From: Planctomycetota bacterium
GTDB taxonomy: Bacteria; Planctomycetota; UBA1135; UBA2386
Reading direction: 5' to 3'
DNA length: 43,295 bases
NCBI GenBank assembly: GCA_028281765.1
Contig: JANQJF010000070.1
Location: 1 to 43,295, forward strand
The position numbers were made by a program, and so were the translations under genes. Shown here in pieces: positions 26,698 to 34,612 of this stretch; position 1 is the stretch's first letter; each line of letters opens with the position of its first letter. A model generated the notes under the pieces. That model searched no databases. It was not told where the DNA came from and was given only the letters and a program-made list of their open reading frames with translations.

Positions 26698-27747
26698 ATG
26701 CGAACTCTCACCCTCCTCGCTCTCGCCGCGTGCGCCGCCCCGGCGGTCGCGCAGACCGGCATCGCCAAGTACGAACTGACCTGGACCGGCACCTGGAGCC
26801 AGGCGTCCCACCCGATCGACTATCCCGGAGGCGCCCACTTCTCCGGGCTGATCGGGGGCACGCACGACGACTCGGTGACGTTCTGGGAGCCGGGCGGCAT
26901 CGCGTCGAACGGCATGGAGTCGATGGCCGAGTCGGGTTCGACCGGCGCGCTCGCTTCGGAAGTGAACGGGCAGGTCAACGCCGGCTCCGCGGATCAGGTG
27001 CTGTTCGGCCCGGCCCTGGGCGCGACGTCGACCGCGACGATGCCGTTCACGATCAACGCCGAGAAGCCGCTGTTCACGCTGGTCGCGATGATCGCGCCGA
27101 GCCCGGACTGGTTCGTCGGTGTCGGCAGCCTCAACCTGCTGGAGAACGGGCTGTGGGTCGACGACCTGACGGTCGACCTCCTGGCCTGGGACTCGGGAAC
27201 CGACAGCGGCACGACCTACCTGTCGCCGAACGCGGACATCACGCCGCACATTCCGATCCAGACGGTCACGCAGAGCAGTGGCCCGTTCCAGAACGCGCCG
27301 CTCGTCGTCGGCACGTTCCATTTCCGTCTGGTTTCGAGCGGCCGGATCTATGGCTGCGGCATCAACCCGGAAGGCAGCCTCTCGACGAACGGGCTGCCGC
27401 TCCTCGGATTCACGGTGGGCATGGGGATCGATGATCCGACCGATCAGATGTCGACCGGATCTTCGACGGCCCTGATGCTCTCCGGTCAGTCGGCGCCAGG
27501 CTTCCCGTGCGGGATCGCCGTGCCCGGCATCGGTCTCGGTCCCGTCGATTCGAGCGGCGAGTTCCTGATCGGGGACGTGTTCGCGGTCCTGGACGGCCCG
27601 GACTGGAACGGCTCACCGGTCACGATTCCGATCGACGTGCCGAACAGCAACGGGCTGCTCGGACTGCGGCTGTTCTTGCAGGGCGCGCTCGTGAGCCCGG
27701 GTCGGATCGGCGTGACCGATGCCGCGGAGTGGTTGATCGGGGACTGA
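26698..27747 (+). CDS. Secreted spondin_N domain protein
   Basis: 349 residues; the ATG at 26698 has GGAG nine bases upstream and opens a signal peptide MRTLTLLALAACAAPAVAQ. Residues ~24-190 match the spondin N-terminal domain: KYELTWTGTWSQASHP (24-39), GGAHFSGLIGGTHDD (44-58), GIASNGMESMAESG (67-80), APSPDWFVGVGSLNL (133-147) and LAWDSGTDSGTTYLSP. In animals this is an extracellular-matrix adhesion fold; in bacteria it is a secreted module of unknown partner. The C-terminal ~150 residues are a beta-rich tail containing PVTIPIDVPNSNGLLGLRLF, like the tails of neighbouring secreted proteins. It converges on the sulfatase with a 16-base gap. Confidence 0.85.
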   Translation: MRTLTLLALAACAAPAVAQTGIAKYELTWTGTWSQASHPIDYPGGAHFSGLIGGTHDDSVTFWEPGGIASNGMESMAESGSTGALASEVNGQVNAGSADQVLFGPALGATSTATMPFTINAEKPLFTLVAMIAPSPDWFVGVGSLNLLENGLWVDDLTVDLLAWDSGTDSGTTYLSPNADITPHIPIQTVTQSSGPFQNAPLVVGTFHFRLVSSGRIYGCGINPEGSLSTNGLPLLGFTVGMGIDDPTDQMSTGSSTALMLSGQSAPGFPCGIAVPGIGLGPVDSSGEFLIGDVFAVLDGPDWNGSPVTIPIDVPNSNGLLGLRLFLQGALVSPGRIGVTDAAEWLIGD

Positions 27748-27763
27748 GTCCCGCGCCACACCC

Positions 27764-29200
27764 CTACTTCTTGCGCGGGCGCCACGCGCTGCCGCCGAAG
27801 TAGGGATACTTGTCGAATGCGTCCGCGCCCCCGACGACACGCGGGTCTTCGGTCTGCTCGAGTTCCGCGGTCAGCTGCGCATCGAGCTTCTCGAGCAGCT
27901 CGGCATGGGTCGGGTCCCCGGCGAGGTTGCGCAGCTGGTCGGGATCGTTCTCCATGTCGTAGAGCTCCCGTGCCGGCCGCTTCGCAAAGCACAGCTCGTA
28001 ACTGCGCCGCACGTCCTCGTCGTCCTTGTGTCGCAGGATGTAGCTCTTGGTGATCTGCTTGCCGAGACTCCGTGCCGGGTCCGTGTCACCGAACAGTGGG
28101 GGATCGCCCACGGGCCAACGGCCCGGCTCGTAGTTGCGAATGTAGGCCCACTTCGCCGTGCGGATTCCGCGGCACGGATAGCCCGAGTGGTCGGGCCGGC
28201 ACGGCACATGGCGCTCCTTGCCGTAGATCACGTGGTCGCGGTCGTCCGAGATGCGTCCGGTGCCCTCCGCCGTCAGCAGCGGCAACAGCGAGCGCCCGTT
28301 CATCACGTCCGGCACGTCGACCCCTGCGAGCTCGAGGAACGTCGGTGCGAGGTCGACGAGAGATACGAAGTCCGTTACCCGTCGGTTGGCGTGCTTGCCC
28401 CAGCGCACCGCGAGCGGCACGCGCACGCCCATGTCGTAGATGTTGCTCTTGCAGCGTGGAAACGGCATCCCGTGGTCGCCCGTCATCACGACGATCGTGT
28501 TGTCGAGCTCGCCGCGTTGTTCCAGCAATAACAGCGCCTTGCCGACGTCGCTGTCGAAACGCTGTACCTCGAAGTAGTAGTCGGCGATGTCAGACCGCAC
28601 CGTCTCGGCGTCGGGATAGAAGCGAGGGACTTCGATGTCGTCGACCCGCATTCCGGACGCGCGGCCCGAGCCGAGCTTGTAGCCGCGATGCGGGTCGTGC
28701 GCGCCGAGCCAAAAGCAGAACGGTGTGCCGTCCGGACGCGCCTCCAGGAACTGGGCGAAGCCCTTCTTGTAGTTCGTGCCGGCGGGATGGGTGTCCGTGT
28801 AACCGCCGACCTTCAGGCGGCCCGGTCCCCAGCTCTTGCGCCAGCGACCGACGTGGTAGCCGGCTTGCTCCAGGAGGAGCGGATACACGGGGATCGCGAC
28901 GTCCAGCGTCGACCACAGGTTGGCGCCGTGGCCGAGCCGCCAGTGGTACTGCCCGGTCAGGATCGCGTTGCGACTCGGCGTGCACGAAGGGCTCGACACG
29001 TAGGCATGTTCGAAGAGGACGCCTTCGCGCGCGATCCGATCGAACGTCGGGGTCTGCACGACCTCGTCCCCATACGCGCTCGCGTGGGGCCAACCCCAGT
29101 CATCCGCGATGCAGAAGAGGATGTTTGGGCGGTCGTCCTGCGCGCGGAGTGTCGCGACGCAGGCGAACGCGACGAGAGCGATGCGGAGCCAGGCGTTCAC
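27764..29200 (-). CDS. Type I (formylglycine-dependent) sulfatase, secreted
   Basis: 478 residues from a GTG at 29200, chosen because it directly precedes a signal peptide (MNAWLRIALVAFACVATLRA) and follows a TATCCT box. The longer frame to 29362 has no export signal. The sulfatase opening is RPNILFCIADDWGWPHASAYGD (24-45), with metal-binding DD. The modification motif is CTPSR at 73-77, so Cys73 would be converted to formylglycine by a maturase. TGQYHWRLGHG follows, and VMTGDHGMPFPRCKSNIYD gives the second metal site with D-H and a lysine. The C-terminal ~100 residues carry ELYDMENDPDQLRNLAGD, typical of planctomycete sulfatases that act on sulfated polysaccharides. The exact substrate cannot be assigned. 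Confidence 0.93.
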   Translation of the reverse strand: MNAWLRIALVAFACVATLRAQDDRPNILFCIADDWGWPHASAYGDEVVQTPTFDRIAREGVLFEHAYVSSPSCTPSRNAILTGQYHWRLGHGANLWSTLDVAIPVYPLLLEQAGYHVGRWRKSWGPGRLKVGGYTDTHPAGTNYKKGFAQFLEARPDGTPFCFWLGAHDPHRGYKLGSGRASGMRVDDIEVPRFYPDAETVRSDIADYYFEVQRFDSDVGKALLLLEQRGELDNTIVVMTGDHGMPFPRCKSNIYDMGVRVPLAVRWGKHANRRVTDFVSLVDLAPTFLELAGVDVPDVMNGRSLLPLLTAEGTGRISDDRDHVIYGKERHVPCRPDHSGYPCRGIRTAKWAYIRNYEPGRWPVGDPPLFGDTDPARSLGKQITKSYILRHKDDEDVRRSYELCFAKRPARELYDMENDPDQLRNLAGDPTHAELLEKLDAQLTAELEQTEDPRVVGGADAFDKYPYFGGSAWRPRKK

Positions 29201-29208
29201 ATCGAGAG

Positions 29209-29214
29209 AGGATA
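29209..29214 (-). promoter_or_regulatory. Candidate -10 box TATCCT before the sulfatase
   Basis: On the minus strand GGTATCCT lies 8 bases before the GTG start. It fits the TANNNT spacing pattern and supports the GTG as start. Confidence 0.35.
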
Positions 29215-29262
29215 CCGAACGGGTCGGGGTGGCTGGGCTTGGTGTCTTGCAACAGGTGGTAA

Positions 29263-29321
29263 TTGGGTAGGTGGAGAGTGCGTGGTCGACAGACCACGCA
29301 CTTCCCCTACACACCACCCAA
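29263..29321. other. Perfect 11-bp hairpin with imperfect extension
   Basis: AGTGCGTGGTC (29277-29287) and GACCACGCACT (29292-29302) pair around the loop GACA. Outer bases TTGGGT (29263-29268) and ACCCAA (29316-29321) also pair. No T tract follows on either strand. It lies between the terminator at 29324 and the sulfatase promoter. It could be an operator, a backup terminator or a processed RNA structure. Confidence 0.55.
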
Positions 29322-29323
29322 CG

Positions 29324-29358
29324 AAAACGGGCCGCGAACCCGAAGGTCCGCGGCCCGT
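29324..29358 (-). terminator. Intrinsic terminator of the 29393-31615 gene
   Basis: Read on the minus strand, ACGGGCCGCG-GACC-TTCG-GGTT-CGCGGCCCGT forms a 14-pair stem closed by a C(UUCG)G tetraloop and followed by TTTTCG. It lies 35 bases beyond the stop codon of the secreted-protein gene. This is the best terminator in the window. Confidence 0.8.
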
Positions 29359-29392
29359 CCATGACGCAGCGTTCGCTACGCCCGGCGCGCCA

Positions 29393-31615
29393 TCAGTTGC
29401 AACCCGAAGTGTTGTTGCCGATACGCATCTCGACGACGTTCGAGAGGTTCGCGACCCCGAGGAACGAGCCGCCGATCGCGAGCTCGACACCCTGCATGTG
29501 CAGGCGTGCGCCTTCGAGGCCCGGGTCGTTGTTGACCGGGACGACGATCGTCGCGCTGCCGGTGCCGCCCGCAGTCGCCGTCAGGGCGAACGGGATGTCG
29601 GCGAGCAGGAAGTCACAGCCACCGAAGTTGACGATGTTCTGCGTGACGCTCAGGAGGACGCCGACGGTTGCGCCGTTGGCGGCACCGTTGATGACCATGC
29701 CCGGGTTCGACGGGATCGTCGCTTGGGCGTTCGGCCACATGTCGAGACCGCCGCAGCCAGCGGGCACGTTGATGTTGGCCTGGACGACCGGGGCGTCGTT
29801 CGTCAGCGACAGGATTGCGTCGGCGTTGATCTGCGGGGTCGCCTGGACGATGTCGATCTGACCGTCGCCCGGAGCCGCGTCGCTGTCGAACCAGAAGTTG
29901 AACACCGTATTCCACGGCTGGGCGTTGCCGGCCGGGGCATCCCACTGCAGGCGGTTCGACTGGACACTCGAGATCCACTCGTTCGCGCCGTCGAGGTCGA
30001 TGTCCTTGAAGTCGATGTCGCGAACGCGTGCGTTCGGGCACAGCGGGACGGAGAACTGACCGTTCCGGCCGTGGTTGTCGCGGTTGTGGACCGCGTACTC
30101 GTAGTGGTACCAGCCGTCCGCGAGCTGCGTGACGACGCACGCAACGTAGAAGCGACCGTCACGCGGGGTGACGCCGTTCTCGTAGTTCGCGACCGACTCG
30201 ACGCGCGCGCCGGGCCAGCGGTTGAGGACGGTGCCCGCCTGACGGTTGCCGAGCGACGACGTGTTGCCGACGGTGATGTTCAGCGGGCGGTGAGACATGT
30301 TGTTCTCACGGTTCGCTTCCGGCTCCCACTGGTGGATGTAGAAGTTCATCCCGAAATACTGGGCGCTCGGATCGCTGAGCTTGTCGTTCTCGATGATGCA
30401 GCGGAACGCGGTGGCGTTCGGCGCATTGGCGGTGGTGCCGCTGCCGTCCGGCGTGGTCTGCGGCCAGCCGCGGTCCCAGTGCGATCCGAAGGCGTTCCAG
30501 TCGCCGGTGAACGCGTTGATCTCCCACGACGGACCGGCCCAGTTGCGGCTCGCGTTGAGGCCGGCGCCGTACGTGTCCGAGCAGTTGAGACCGAGGAGTT
30601 GGCCGGAGCCCGGGTTCTGGCAGCCGCCGCCGCAGCCGTTCGAGTTTGTCGACGCGAACGAGTGCTTGACGTAACCCCAGTCACTGATCTGCTCCATGCG
30701 GCCGTTGACGAGGCGCAGGTACATCTGGCAGATCAGCGGGTGGTTCGGGTTCGGCTGCGGGATCCAGGTGCCGATGACGCTGCCCGGGTTGCAGGCGGTC
30801 GTCTGCATCGAGACCGCGACGCGGTCCGAGTCGGCGTTGTTCTGGTAGGACGCGTCCATCCGCGCCTCGATGTCGAGACCAGGAACGAACAGCGACGGCG
30901 CGTTCGCCGGGGTGTCGTCCGGCAGGTTCGTCGGGGCGCTCGTGTCGACGGGCGGAATCGGCGGCGACATGCAGTCGGTCCCGGTGATCAGGTAGCCGGC
31001 GCCGTTCGACGAGTAATCGAACGACGCGTCCGCCAGGTCGAACGTGCCGAAGTCCTGGAACGCGGTCTTGCTGGGGGAGTTGATCGAGCCGCCGATCGCG
31101 TCCGACAGGTTGAGCTGAGCCGCGCCGAAACCGGCCGAGGCGCCGCACAGCGAGTCCGAGGACGGCGCGCGCTGGTCGTAGTAGAGAGTGAAGGTGTTGT
31201 TCGAGCGAAGCTCGCACTGCACCGTGAACGGGCCGCTGCCACCGCCGAAGAGCGGGGTGTCGAGCCACGTGATCACGGCGGTGCTGCCGTTCGTGCCGAA
31301 GTGGAGGCCGCCACCATCCTGCGGGGCGAGGTCGTCCCAGTACGGGCAGATCATCGTCTGCGCGGTGAACTCGCCGGACGACGGCGTAAAGTCCGAGGCG
31401 CCCGCGGCTCCGGGCGCCGTGATTCGACCGTTCGAGTCGATGCTGACGCTCGTGACGGTCGCACCGCTGGGCATGGTGAACGAGAAGCCCAGCGAGACAG
31501 TGTGGATGGTGTCGTCGCCTGCGCCGAGGCTCGAGCCGATGCTGGGGTTGTAGCACTGGGCGGCCAGCGGGGATGCCAGAGACGCCGCAAGGAGGAGAGA
31601 GATCGGTCGATTCAT
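29393..31615 (-). CDS. Large secreted beta-rich protein of unknown function
   Basis: 740 residues with a signal peptide MNRPISLLLAASLASPLAAQ. I recognise no enzymatic family. Residues ~35-170 form a domain shared with the 32987 gene: VSLGFSFTMPSGATV, ISIDSNGR-like strands, ICPYWDDLAPQDGGG, AVITWLDTPLF and FTVQCELRSNNTFTLYYD. This layout (strand, SNG turn, WDDL, ITW, LYYD) is common in planctomycete and myxobacterial surface proteins and resembles nidogen-like folds. The middle (~240-600) is Asn/Trp-rich with several cysteines (SNGCGGGCQNPGSGQ, NCSD). It includes a gluconolactonase-unlike stretch DGWYHYEYAVHNRDNHGRNG. The C-terminus has the ...VVPVNNDPGLEGARLHMQG tail. Probably a surface or matrix protein. 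It is followed by a strong terminator. Confidence 0.75.
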   Translation of the reverse strand: MNRPISLLLAASLASPLAAQCYNPSIGSSLGAGDDTIHTVSLGFSFTMPSGATVTSVSIDSNGRITAPGAAGASDFTPSSGEFTAQTMICPYWDDLAPQDGGGLHFGTNGSTAVITWLDTPLFGGGSGPFTVQCELRSNNTFTLYYDQRAPSSDSLCGASAGFGAAQLNLSDAIGGSINSPSKTAFQDFGTFDLADASFDYSSNGAGYLITGTDCMSPPIPPVDTSAPTNLPDDTPANAPSLFVPGLDIEARMDASYQNNADSDRVAVSMQTTACNPGSVIGTWIPQPNPNHPLICQMYLRLVNGRMEQISDWGYVKHSFASTNSNGCGGGCQNPGSGQLLGLNCSDTYGAGLNASRNWAGPSWEINAFTGDWNAFGSHWDRGWPQTTPDGSGTTANAPNATAFRCIIENDKLSDPSAQYFGMNFYIHQWEPEANRENNMSHRPLNITVGNTSSLGNRQAGTVLNRWPGARVESVANYENGVTPRDGRFYVACVVTQLADGWYHYEYAVHNRDNHGRNGQFSVPLCPNARVRDIDFKDIDLDGANEWISSVQSNRLQWDAPAGNAQPWNTVFNFWFDSDAAPGDGQIDIVQATPQINADAILSLTNDAPVVQANINVPAGCGGLDMWPNAQATIPSNPGMVINGAANGATVGVLLSVTQNIVNFGGCDFLLADIPFALTATAGGTGSATIVVPVNNDPGLEGARLHMQGVELAIGGSFLGVANLSNVVEMRIGNNTSGCN

Positions 31616-31657
31616 GGTTTGGATGTGTGGGACCGGTGGAATTGGGAGAGGGGCGAG

Positions 31658-31682
31658 CGCGGTCCAGGAGTCGCGGACCGCG
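31658..31682. other. Hairpin in the spacer between two secreted-protein genes
   Basis: CGCGGTCC (31658-31665) and GGACCGCG (31675-31682) are perfect inverted repeats around nine bases. The site lies 43 bases upstream of the 31615 start codon. Otherwise the 215-base spacer 31616-31830 contains no gene I can support. Confidence 0.4.
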
Positions 31683-31799
31683 GCGAGAGCCTACTCGACG
31701 TAACGGATTCGTGAAAACCCTGTTCGCGCCGGACGCGCGGGCTCGCTGCGCGTGACGCCGCGCCTCGCCCAGTGGCAAGGGGGCGAACGGAACTCGGCG

Positions 31800-31827
31800 T
31801 TTTCGGGCCCACGCAAGAGCCCGGAAA
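31800..31827 (-). terminator. Possible terminator hairpin just after the 31831-32811 gene
   Basis: On the minus strand TTTCCGGGC and GCCCGAAAA pair with one mismatch, three bases beyond the stop codon. No T run follows, so this may be a stabilising 3' hairpin rather than a true intrinsic terminator. Confidence 0.3.
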
Positions 31828-31830
31828 CCG

Positions 31831-32811
31831 TCAGGGTGCGATCGTGACCTGGATCGAGTTGGTCGCGATCAGCGGGATCGGCGCGACCTGGCCCGCATCC
31901 GTCGCGAAGATCTGTGCTTCGAAGGTCAGCCCGACGGCCGCATTCGGGCTGATCGGGAGATTGAACTCCACGTGTCCGATCGGGTTCGGATGGCCGGAGT
32001 CCCCGACCTCGCCGACGCCGACCGTGCCCGTCGTCGAGATGATGCCGTCGGTGTGGAGGAAGCAGCCGTTCGGCAGCCCGATGAACCCGAGGTCGATGCT
32101 CGGGAAGCCGAGGTCGAAGCCGATGAGCAGCGTCGCGCTCGCGCCACCGGGCAGGTTGGTGCCCTCGACGAGGAAGTCGCTGTTGCCGACGTTCGGCACG
32201 TCGTTGGTGAAGATGGTGCCGAGCTGGCCGAGAGAGTTGGGGCACGCGTCGCCGGTTGGCACGGAGTCGGCCGAGTCGATGCGTCCGCAGAACAGGCGCA
32301 TCTTCGGCGAGCCGGACCCTACGGAGCCCCAGTTCGGCGTGCTGCCCGTGGCGATGCGGCGCGGCAACACCGTGCCGCCCGGTTCTTCGAACAGTTGGAT
32401 GAACCCCGGCTGGTTCACGACGAACCAGTAGTTCGTGCCGGCGTTCAGGATGACCGGGGTGTCGAGGTTCACGCCGTACCACTTCCGGTCGACGCCGAGC
32501 TTGCAGCTGCCGCGCGCGAGGATGTTGTTCGGGAGCTGGTTCGGGTCGTCGCTGTCCCAGATCTCGATCCGCATGTAGCGGTTCCCGCCAGCTGCCAGGG
32601 CGTCCGTGAAGATCGCGGCGGCTTCGACGACATTGGTCGCACTCGCGGCGAACTGGTAGGCGTACCGGCTCGGGTTGAGCCCGACGAACGGCGACGCCGT
32701 CAGCGCGCCGCTGATGTTGGTGTTCGAGTCGTTGCGACTCTCGCACGGGGGAGTCTGCGCGAGGGCGGACGAGCAGACGGCGAGTGCGAGCGCACAGGTT
32801 TTCGCGAGCAT
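31831..32811 (-). CDS. Secreted protein of unknown function with C-terminal beta tail
   Basis: 326 residues. The ATG at 32811 has GGAAG eight bases upstream and starts a signal peptide MLAKTCALALAVCSSALAQ. The longer frame to 32955 has no signal and reaches into the divergent spacer. The N-terminal ~170 residues read like a choice-of-anchor or lectin-like jelly roll (YAYQFAASATNVVEAAAIFT, RYMRIEIWDSDDPNQLPNNI, VNLDTPVILNAGTNYWFVVN). This strand pattern is used in bacterial extracellular domains for sensing fit-and-glow-type surfaces, but I cannot name a family. Residues ~215-326 form the tail ATLLIGFDLGFPSIDLGFIG, then LPNGCFLHTDG and VGLTFEAQIFATDAG, similar in layout to the other tails in this window. 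Divergent from the 32987 gene. Confidence 0.78.
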   Translation of the reverse strand: MLAKTCALALAVCSSALAQTPPCESRNDSNTNISGALTASPFVGLNPSRYAYQFAASATNVVEAAAIFTDALAAGGNRYMRIEIWDSDDPNQLPNNILARGSCKLGVDRKWYGVNLDTPVILNAGTNYWFVVNQPGFIQLFEEPGGTVLPRRIATGSTPNWGSVGSGSPKMRLFCGRIDSADSVPTGDACPNSLGQLGTIFTNDVPNVGNSDFLVEGTNLPGGASATLLIGFDLGFPSIDLGFIGLPNGCFLHTDGIISTTGTVGVGEVGDSGHPNPIGHVEFNLPISPNAAVGLTFEAQIFATDAGQVAPIPLIATNSIQVTIAP

Positions 32812-32974
32812 GGCGAAGTCTTCCTTTTGGGGGTGGGGGAACGCGAGCGACGGAGGATTGGTCGCAACACCGTGAGTATCGGCGGTCGGCTCGACCTTGA
32901 CCACCTTCGATGTGCCGAACTCCGGTTCTCCGTATCGATTGCGGTACGCCGCCACGCGACGGCCGCGCAGCGGC

Positions 32975-32980
32975 TACGAT
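32975..32980 (+). promoter_or_regulatory. Candidate -10 box TACGAT before the 32987 gene
   Basis: GGCTACGATCC ends so that TACGAT is 6 bases before the ATG. Ten bases are identical to the box before glpE. The rest of the 175-base divergent spacer (32812-32986) shows no strong repeat and no clear -35. Confidence 0.45.
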
Positions 32981-32986
32981 CCTGCG

Positions 32987-34612
32987 ATGCATGCACACGC
33001 CGTGGTTTCGTTCTCGGCTTGTCTGGCGCTGGTGGGGATCTCGACCGCCCAGATCGCCGGATCGTTCCAGACCTCGGGCGAAGGCTGTCCTGACGACAGC
33101 TTGCTCTACGAGGCATTCGACGGTGGGGCGTTCGACCTCGCCGGCATGCAGCTCGAGTGGTTTCCGAACGGGCAGCTCGGTTACGTCGCGATCGCGTCGC
33201 CCGGCGCGATGCTGCCGACTGCGGGTGGATCGGATCTCATGTCTGGCGACGAAGAGGTGCTCTTCCCGCCGACGCTCAACTTCGCGTTCCCGTATCCGAC
33301 CGGCAACGGGAGCACGCAGAACATCGATGTGTCGAGCAACGGCTACGTGTACCTGGAATCGGGCACGATTCTCGACACGCGTCCGGTGATCGATCTGCTC
33401 GAGTTCCGCAACGAGACTCCGAGCTTCGCGGTCTTCGGTGGAGACTGGGATCCGTCGTCGGGTGGCAACGTGTGGTTCAACCAGAACGCGTCGACGGCGT
33501 GGATCACGTGGGAGAACGTGATGCCGTTCAGCGGGGGAGTCGTGCGCACGTTCCAAGCGCAGCTGCACAGCGACGGACGCGTCTCGTTCGTCTACGACAG
33601 CCAGCCTGCGCCCGCGATGCCGACGCTCGTCGGTTGGTCGGGTGGCGGCGGACGCGACGACGACGGGTCGGCAGACTTCTCGGCGGGTCCGATCGACATG
33701 GGCCCGGCCTCGGGTCCGCTGACGATCTCGGTGCCGCCTGCGCGCCTGCCGATCACCGGGCATACGTTCGACATCGACGTCGACAACGTGCCGGCCGACG
33801 CGACGGTCGCGGCGCTGCTGCTCGGAGCGTTTCCTCTGCAGGTCGATCTCGACGCGTTGGGGATGACCGGCTGTGACCTGTTGACCGCAGCGGACATCGG
33901 CGCCATCCCGATCACGTTGACCGCGCCGATTGGCACGGTCGCGCTGCCGCTGCCGACGACACCCGGCACGGCCGGTTTGGTCATCGAGACGCAGGCTGCG
34001 GCGATCGCGCCTTCGGTCAACACGTTCGGCGTCTCGACGTCGAACGCTGCGACGATGACCGTCGGCGACATCGCTCCGGTGATCGTGCGCGCACAGGGTG
34101 TGGACAACTTCAACGCCGACACGACCCAGGGATTCTGGCGGGTCGTGAACGCCGGTAGCACACCGATCACGAACCTGCGTCTCAGCTGGATCGGCTCCAG
34201 CGTGCCGAACACGAACTACTTCGACACGGCGCAGATCAACATGGCCAATCGGTTCGACGGCGGGAACAGCACGACGCCGCTGTGCCTCGGCACGTACCGT
34301 AATGATTCGGACACGACTGTCGGTCTCGCCTACGGCGGAACGCTCGTGTCACCGTGCAATCCGGCCAACAACACCGGCTGGGTCGGCTCGGTCCTCGGCT
34401 TGTCTGCGGGTCAATACCGCATCCTCGACTTCTCGTTCGCGCACTTCGATCCCGGCGAGGTGTTCGAATTCGACGCGGACACCGATCCAGGGCCCGGGTC
34501 GGGTGCCGCGATGGCCGGTCTCGTCGTGACCGTGACCCTTGCCGGAGGGGCGACCCGCACGGGAGAATTGGCCATGGTCGATCCTGTCACTGCGGAGGTC
34601 GTGTTGCCGTGA
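32987..34612 (+). CDS. Secreted beta-rich protein of unknown function, first gene of a three-gene operon
   Basis: 541 residues with a signal peptide MHAHAVVSFSACLALVGIST (cleaved near AQ). Residues ~80-220 repeat the domain of the 29393 protein: LNFAFPYPTGNGST, NIDVSSNGYVYLESG, FAVFGGDWDPSSGGNVWF, STAWITWENV, FQAQLHSDGRVSFVYDSQ. A middle tail-like region (~275-360: MTGCDLLTAADIGAIPITLT, PTTPGTAGLVIETQAAA, TSNAATMTVGD) is followed by a second beta domain (~370-541: GFWRVVNAGSTPITNLRLSW, DFSFAHFDPGEVFEFDADTD). That last part looks like a secreted choice-of-anchor or CARDB-like module. Function unknown; probably a cell-surface or matrix protein. The stop codon overlaps the GTG start of the next gene. 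Confidence 0.8.
   Translation: MHAHAVVSFSACLALVGISTAQIAGSFQTSGEGCPDDSLLYEAFDGGAFDLAGMQLEWFPNGQLGYVAIASPGAMLPTAGGSDLMSGDEEVLFPPTLNFAFPYPTGNGSTQNIDVSSNGYVYLESGTILDTRPVIDLLEFRNETPSFAVFGGDWDPSSGGNVWFNQNASTAWITWENVMPFSGGVVRTFQAQLHSDGRVSFVYDSQPAPAMPTLVGWSGGGGRDDDGSADFSAGPIDMGPASGPLTISVPPARLPITGHTFDIDVDNVPADATVAALLLGAFPLQVDLDALGMTGCDLLTAADIGAIPITLTAPIGTVALPLPTTPGTAGLVIETQAAAIAPSVNTFGVSTSNAATMTVGDIAPVIVRAQGVDNFNADTTQGFWRVVNAGSTPITNLRLSWIGSSVPNTNYFDTAQINMANRFDGGNSTTPLCLGTYRNDSDTTVGLAYGGTLVSPCNPANNTGWVGSVLGLSAGQYRILDFSFAHFDPGEVFEFDADTDPGPGSGAAMAGLVVTVTLAGGATRTGELAMVDPVTAEVVLP

Noticed and set aside
28688..31714. 1008-codon plus-strand frame across the sulfatase and the 29393 gene
   Set aside because: It spans two well-supported genes and their terminator on the other strand, and its Arg/Val/Asp-rich translation shows no domain.
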